A stretch of DNA of 6,152 nt from NCBI GenBank assembly GCA_027035825.1, contig JALVTX010000213.1, forward strand, positions 1-6,152, given 5' to 3'. The notes under the pieces were generated by a model. It ran no database searches, was not told where the DNA came from, and saw nothing but the letters and a program-made list of their open reading frames with translations. Source of the stretch: Mariprofundaceae bacterium (GTDB lineage Bacteria; Pseudomonadota; Zetaproteobacteria; Mariprofundales; Mariprofundaceae). This document shows, one piece after another, positions 5,080 through 6,152 of the stretch. How positions within the stretch are numbered: position 1 is the stretch's first letter; every line of letters starts with the position of its first letter. Position numbers and translations under genes: made by a program.

Positions 5080-5883
5080 ATGATTCACTTCCTGCTGGCG
5101 CGCACGCACGTGCGCGGGGCCATCATCCGGGCCTCGCGCATCCGCGAGGCCGCCTGCCGCATCCACGGCCTGCCCGACGCCGGGCCGGGCAGCGCCGGCG
5201 AGTTGCTGACGCACACCCTGGTCGGCTCCATCCTGCTCTTGTCCATCAGCAAGGGCGGCGTGCGGCAGGTCTTGCAACTGGATGGCGACGGCGGGCCGGT
5301 GGAGCGGGCGCTGGCCGAATCCCGCGGCGGCGCGGTGCGCGGCTACCTGATCTGGCGGGACGAAATCACGATGCGCGCGCCGGGCCAGACCTCGCTGTCG
5401 CTGCTGGGTTCCAACATCCGCTGCGCCACCGTGCGCGACCTGGGGTTCGGCGAGCCTTACGTCTCCGTCACCGAGGCCACGTCCGATCACCTGGCCGACG
5501 TGCTGGTGCACTACCTGTCGCAGTCGGTGCAGATTCGCGCCGACATCGTGCTGCGCGGCGACCTTGGCCTGCTGCTGGAGGCCATGCCCGGCGCCAGCGA
5601 CGACGACTGGTTCGCATCGCTTCAGGCGCTGGCGCGCATCAGCGATGCCCGGCTGAACGATGATCCCGTAGCCATCCTTCAGGATTTTGACACCCTGGGC
5701 GTCAAAATCCTGGAACGCCAACCATGGGTCTGGCGCTGCGACTGCAAGCCGGAAACCCTGGCCGCGGCGCTGACCAACATGGCGCCAGACACGCTGGAAT
5801 CGCTGAAGGACGACGAAGGCTACATCACGCTCTCCTGCTCCTACTGCGGCAAGACGCACCGCATTCGCCCCAACCGGGACTGA
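5080..5883 (+). CDS. hslO: Hsp33 redox-regulated holdase chaperone (5' end probably altered)
   Basis: A 267-residue Hsp33. The conserved VRG lies at residues 11-13, and the N-terminal core domain extends to about residue 170. The C-terminal redox switch is intact: CDC (Cys220, Cys222) and CSYC (Cys253, Cys256), with 30 residues between the pairs, in the usual CXC-X27-32-CXXC range. Reduced, these cysteines bind zinc; on oxidation with unfolding stress they form disulfides and the cytosolic protein becomes a holdase for unfolded clients. The N-terminus is about ten residues shorter than family members, and ATG 5080 sits directly against E2. A TAA at 5062-5064 blocks an earlier in-frame start. 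This ATG overlaps the stop of the frame from 4775 (ATGA), so reinitiation is the likely route of expression. The chaperone may tolerate the small truncation, but this is unproven. Confidence 0.92.
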   Translation: MIHFLLARTHVRGAIIRASRIREAACRIHGLPDAGPGSAGELLTHTLVGSILLLSISKGGVRQVLQLDGDGGPVERALAESRGGAVRGYLIWRDEITMRAPGQTSLSLLGSNIRCATVRDLGFGEPYVSVTEATSDHLADVLVHYLSQSVQIRADIVLRGDLGLLLEAMPGASDDDWFASLQALARISDARLNDDPVAILQDFDTLGVKILERQPWVWRCDCKPETLAAALTNMAPDTLESLKDDEGYITLSCSYCGKTHRIRPNRD

Positions 5884-5885
5884 GG

Positions 5886-5946
5886 AGGGCCTGTTCACAC
5901 TGATTTGAACAGTGTCGCTTCCGTCCGAGGGAACTTGGCCATGATT
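5886..5946 (+). repeat. E3: one-ended, E2-related repeat fragment
   Basis: Bases 5886-5928 match the reverse complement of the E2 right end (5037-5079) at 35 of 43 positions without gaps, starting with AGGGCCTG. A second block, ACTTGGCCATGATT (5933-5946), equals the reverse complement of 4927-4940 in E2. The roughly 96 bp between these blocks in E2, including the 51-bp core, are absent here, so this is an internally deleted or decayed relative. No matching second end is seen to the end of the window. It begins 2 nt after the hslO stop codon. Confidence 0.68.
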
Positions 5947-6152
5947 GGCACGCCGCTTGCGCAATCCCTGACAAGCGCGGGCGCGCACCGGCCCGGGGAG
6001 CTCACCCTCAAGTCGGCGGCCGCATCCGCGATACAATGAAGTGTCGGCGCACTGGTCTTGCAACCTGTCGTCCCGGACCGATGCGAACCGAACGGGAGCC
6101 CAATCTCCCGCCCGTGCGCAAGCCCCCGGAGGGGAAGCCTGACGGCGTGGAT
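5947..6152. other. Region with no supported gene at window end
   Basis: About 206 bp in which I recognise no gene. TACAAT at 6032-6037 resembles a -10 box, but no good -35 lies at 16-18 bp. An ATG at 6081 opens a 24-codon frame (MRTEREPNLPPVRKPPEGKP and on) that is still open at the window edge; it lacks a convincing Shine-Dalgarno and is not a family I recognise. GGAGGGG at 6128-6134 could serve a start at or beyond the edge, for example GTG 6147. The region may hold the 5' end or leader of the next gene. Confidence 0.35.

Larger units (their letters stand above)
4775..5083 (+). other. Displaced hslO 5' end fused to an E2 read-through leader ORF
   Basis: ATG 4775 overlaps the HAD stop as ATGA. 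The first 11 codons give MSGAAAPGHDA, after which the frame enters E2 and stays open through it (102 codons), ending at TGA 5081-5083. That stop overlaps the ATG at 5080 where the present hslO frame begins, another ATGA. Placing GHDA before MIHFLLARTHVRG matches the Hsp33 N-terminal pattern I recall from E. coli (HDQLHRYLFENFAVRG) with equal spacing to VRG. I infer that 4775-4806 is the severed N-terminal coding sequence of hslO. The downstream chimera may act only as a translated leader that delivers ribosomes to the new start. No domain is recognisable in the E2-encoded part. Confidence 0.55.

Noticed and set aside
4800..5083. ATGA at 4800-4803 and 5080-5083 as the target duplication of E2
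   Set aside because: The left copy is three bases away from the element edge and the right copy touches it; with four bases this is likely chance.
5897..5915. Hairpin ACACTG-atttgaa-CAGTGT as an intrinsic terminator after hslO
   Set aside because: The stem is only 6 bp and is followed by CGCTTCC, with no T-run; it could assist termination but does not meet the usual pattern.
6081..6152. A 24-codon open frame reaching the window edge
   Set aside because: It has no convincing Shine-Dalgarno, is short and matches no family I know, so I did not call it as a gene.
1..6152. CRISPR array, tRNA or rRNA genes
   Set aside because: I found no regularly spaced direct repeats, no tRNA-like T-arm or cloverleaf, and no rRNA segments.

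Overview
This high-GC window carries compact, same-strand bacterial genes and looks like a proteobacterial chromosome. The mltB-rlpA-dacC-dat order is typical of the cell-shape/peptidoglycan clusters of Beta- and Gammaproteobacteria; I cannot name the genus.

Layout, all genes on +: the C-terminal end of an MltB-type lytic transglycosylase (1-320); an RlpA lipoprotein with double-psi beta-barrel and SPOR domains (284-1183); a LOG-family Rossmann protein (1187-1735); a 282-bp non-coding inverted-repeat element (E1, 1736-2017); a PBP5/6-type D,D-carboxypeptidase (2064-3245); a D-amino-acid aminotransferase (3242-4114); a HAD phosphatase (4104-4778); a second inverted-repeat element (E2, 4807-5079); the redox chaperone Hsp33 (5080-5883); a one-ended relic of an E2-like element (E3, from 5886); and about 220 bp with no gene I can support.

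The genes fit one operon. Where no element intervenes, junctions overlap or lie within a few bases (ATGA at dacC/dat, 11 nt at dat/HAD, 3 nt between rlpA and the LOG gene). MltB and RlpA cleave glycan strands, DacC trims the terminal D-Ala from stem peptides, and Dat interconverts D-Ala and D-Glu, so four products act on peptidoglycan or its D-amino acids.

The main novelty is the repeat family. E1 has perfect 15-bp terminal inverted repeats and a 4-bp CTAA duplication whose left copy contains the LOG stop codon. E2 has 24-bp ends with one mismatch and lies against the Hsp33 start codon. E1 and E2 have different ends but share an identical 51-bp core in opposite orientation, with an 8-bp hairpin, and both are rich in tight hairpins. 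E2 appears to have landed inside the original 5' end of hslO: the ATG overlapping the HAD stop codon encodes MSGAAAPGHDA, which fits the missing Hsp33 N-terminus. That frame now crosses all of E2 and stops in an ATGA overlap with the present hslO start, so hslO may be translated by reinitiation.
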